DNA from: Verrucomicrobiia bacterium
GTDB lineage: Bacteria; Verrucomicrobiota; Verrucomicrobiia; Limisphaerales; UBA1319
Assembly (NCBI GenBank): GCA_017880715.1
Contig: JADGRT010000107.1
Location: 1 to 8,228 of the forward strand
Reading direction: 5' to 3'
DNA: 8,228 nt
Shown: positions 7,845 through 8,228 of the stretch, piece after piece
How positions within the stretch are numbered: the first letter of the stretch is position 1
Layout of the letters: each line of letters starts with the position of its first letter
Translations under genes and position numbers: made by a program
Notes under the pieces: generated by a model
Seen by the model: only the letters and a program-made list of their open reading frames with translations
What the model was told of the DNA's origin: nothing
Database searches by the model: none

Positions 7845-7861
7845 AGCTGACCGACTGTAAA

Positions 7862-8023
7862 CTATTGTTGTGCGCGAACACCAGCCCGAAGGAGTTGCCA
7901 GCCGACCGGATAGACCGGCCGCTCCTTTACGTTTTCGCCCTTCGCGTCGGAGGCCCCCACCACGCGTCCGCCTTTGAATCCGCCGCCGGGTACCAAGACG
8001 GAGAAGACCTTGCCATAACTCGT
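7862..8023 (-). pseudogene. Remnant of a DUF1501-type gene (C-terminal region)
   Basis: On the minus strand the frame from 8023 reads TSYGKVFSVLV, then PGGGFKGGRVVGASDAKGE, then KERPVYP down to 7907. This closely resembles the conserved C-terminal part of DUF1501 proteins, sulfatase-like secreted proteins abundant in Planctomycetota and Verrucomicrobiota, which typically read G-G-G-x-K-G-G, then G-A/S-T/S-D-x-x-G, then R-P-V-x-P. Only about 40 residues remain. An in-frame TGA lies just before 8023, and after RPVYP the sequence loses similarity and stops at TAG 7862-7864. The rest of the gene, which in intact members is several hundred residues, is absent. It is read out of frame with the upstream extension of the neighbouring CDS, which argues against that extension being real. 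Confidence 0.6.
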
Positions 8024-8080
8024 CCTTCATCGCCAACTGGGCGTTGCCGGCCATGGCCTGGTCCAGGGTGTTCAGTTTAA

Positions 8081-8106
8081 ACAGGATTCACAGGATTGAC
8101 AGGATA
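8081..8106. repeat. ACAGGATT 9-bp tandem repeat, three copies
   Basis: ACAGGATT, ACAGGATT and ACAGGATA begin at 8081, 8090 and 8099, giving an exact 9-bp period with a variable ninth base. It is preceded by TTTAA. From general familiarity, short tandem arrays of ACAGGATT with one variable base recur between genes in Verrucomicrobiota and related environmental genomes. Their role is unknown to me. It sits at the edge of the DUF1501 debris. Confidence 0.6.
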
Positions 8107-8202
8107 GGTTGGGAGTTCTGTCGTCTTCTGGACACGGCTTGGCAACCGATTTCAATTTGCTGCACTTGTTACGGCACTCCTTCGTAAGTCATTGGTAATG
8201 AA

Positions 8203-8228
8203 TGGAGCGGGTGAAGGGAATCGAACCC
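8203..8228 (-). tRNA. 3' end of a tRNA, probably tRNA-Gly, cut by the window edge
   Basis: Read on the minus strand the fragment ends with the T-loop TTCGATT, T-stem CCCTT, acceptor strand CACCCGC, discriminator T and CCA (8205-8203). The implied 5' acceptor strand GCGGGTG together with U73 is typical of bacterial tRNA-Gly. The anticodon lies outside the window, so the isoacceptor is unknown and another identity cannot be fully excluded. Confidence 0.8.

Larger units (their letters stand above)
7845..8202. other. Intergenic region with gene debris between the chorismatase-like gene and tRNA-Gly
   Basis: This 358-bp stretch holds the promoter-proximal DNA of the chorismatase-like gene, a decayed DUF1501 fragment (7862-8023), a three-copy ACAGGATT tandem motif (8081-8106), and the 3' flank of the partial tRNA. 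I see no intact gene and no promoter strong enough to call. An AAGGAGT stretch (minus strand, 8182-8176) lies about 20 bases beyond the tRNA CCA, with GTAACAAG shortly after it. Confidence 0.6.

Noticed and set aside
6192..7850. Long plus-strand open frame (552 codons) opposite the chorismatase-like gene
   Set aside because: It is antisense to a gene with clear family motifs, its translation is Arg/His/Gly-rich without any domain, and such frames arise easily opposite GC-rich coding DNA.
7845..8054. Upstream start (8054) for the chorismatase-like gene, adding 70 residues
   Set aside because: The extra residues are Arg-rich and unlike the RidA fold, and the same DNA encodes a DUF1501 remnant in another frame. 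ATG at 7844 sits directly before the domain.
8161..8182. GTAACAAG stretch (minus strand) recalling the 3' end region of 16S rRNA
   Set aside because: Only about ten bases match and the flanks do not continue into rRNA sequence, so it is a chance resemblance.

Overview
The window looks like a chromosomal accessory stretch from a member of the Verrucomicrobiota, or less likely a related Planctomycetota-type lineage. That assignment is inferred from protein style. Supporting signs are a giant secreted protein built from YGxTNP/YGAANP 'MBG'-type beta repeats, a proprotein-convertase P-like domain, the 'G-x-Y-R-I-x-F-x-G-x-P-W-R-x-Y' module common in large Verrucomicrobiota exoproteins, a remnant of a DUF1501-type gene, and an ACAGGATT 9-bp tandem motif.

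Layout. A complete tRNA-Arg(ACG) lies at the left edge (4-80, plus). It is followed by about 300 bp without a convincing gene but with three small inverted repeats. Nearly everything else is on the minus strand. From 7844 down to 6567 runs a 425-residue protein with three RidA/YjgF-like segments, whose second and third segments look like a chorismatase (FkbO/Hyg5/XanB2 type). Fifteen bases after its stop begins a 2055-residue secreted multidomain protein (6551 to 384). Upstream of the chorismatase-like gene is a 360-bp region holding a decayed DUF1501 C-terminal fragment and a short ACAGGATT tandem repeat. The right edge cuts the 3' end of a minus-strand tRNA, probably tRNA-Gly.

The giant protein contains, in order: signal peptide, P-like domain, one Ig-like YGT repeat, twelve MBG repeats, a three-domain cassette present twice, and a C-terminal domain of about 255 residues with a plausible trypsin-like catalytic triad (H1884, D1930, S1997 in GGDSGSP). 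The twelve MBG repeats form two copies of a six-repeat block (period about 487 residues), and the last repeat is chimeric. The protein therefore reads as a long extracellular stalk carrying a predicted serine peptidase.

The two intact genes are close enough to share a transcript, but no functional link between a chorismate-utilising enzyme and a secreted peptidase is evident. No CRISPR array, rRNA, intact integrase or transposase is visible. The most notable points are the unadvertised peptidase head of the giant protein, its nested repeat history, and the three-segment RidA/chorismatase-like enzyme that lacks the usual Rid arginine.
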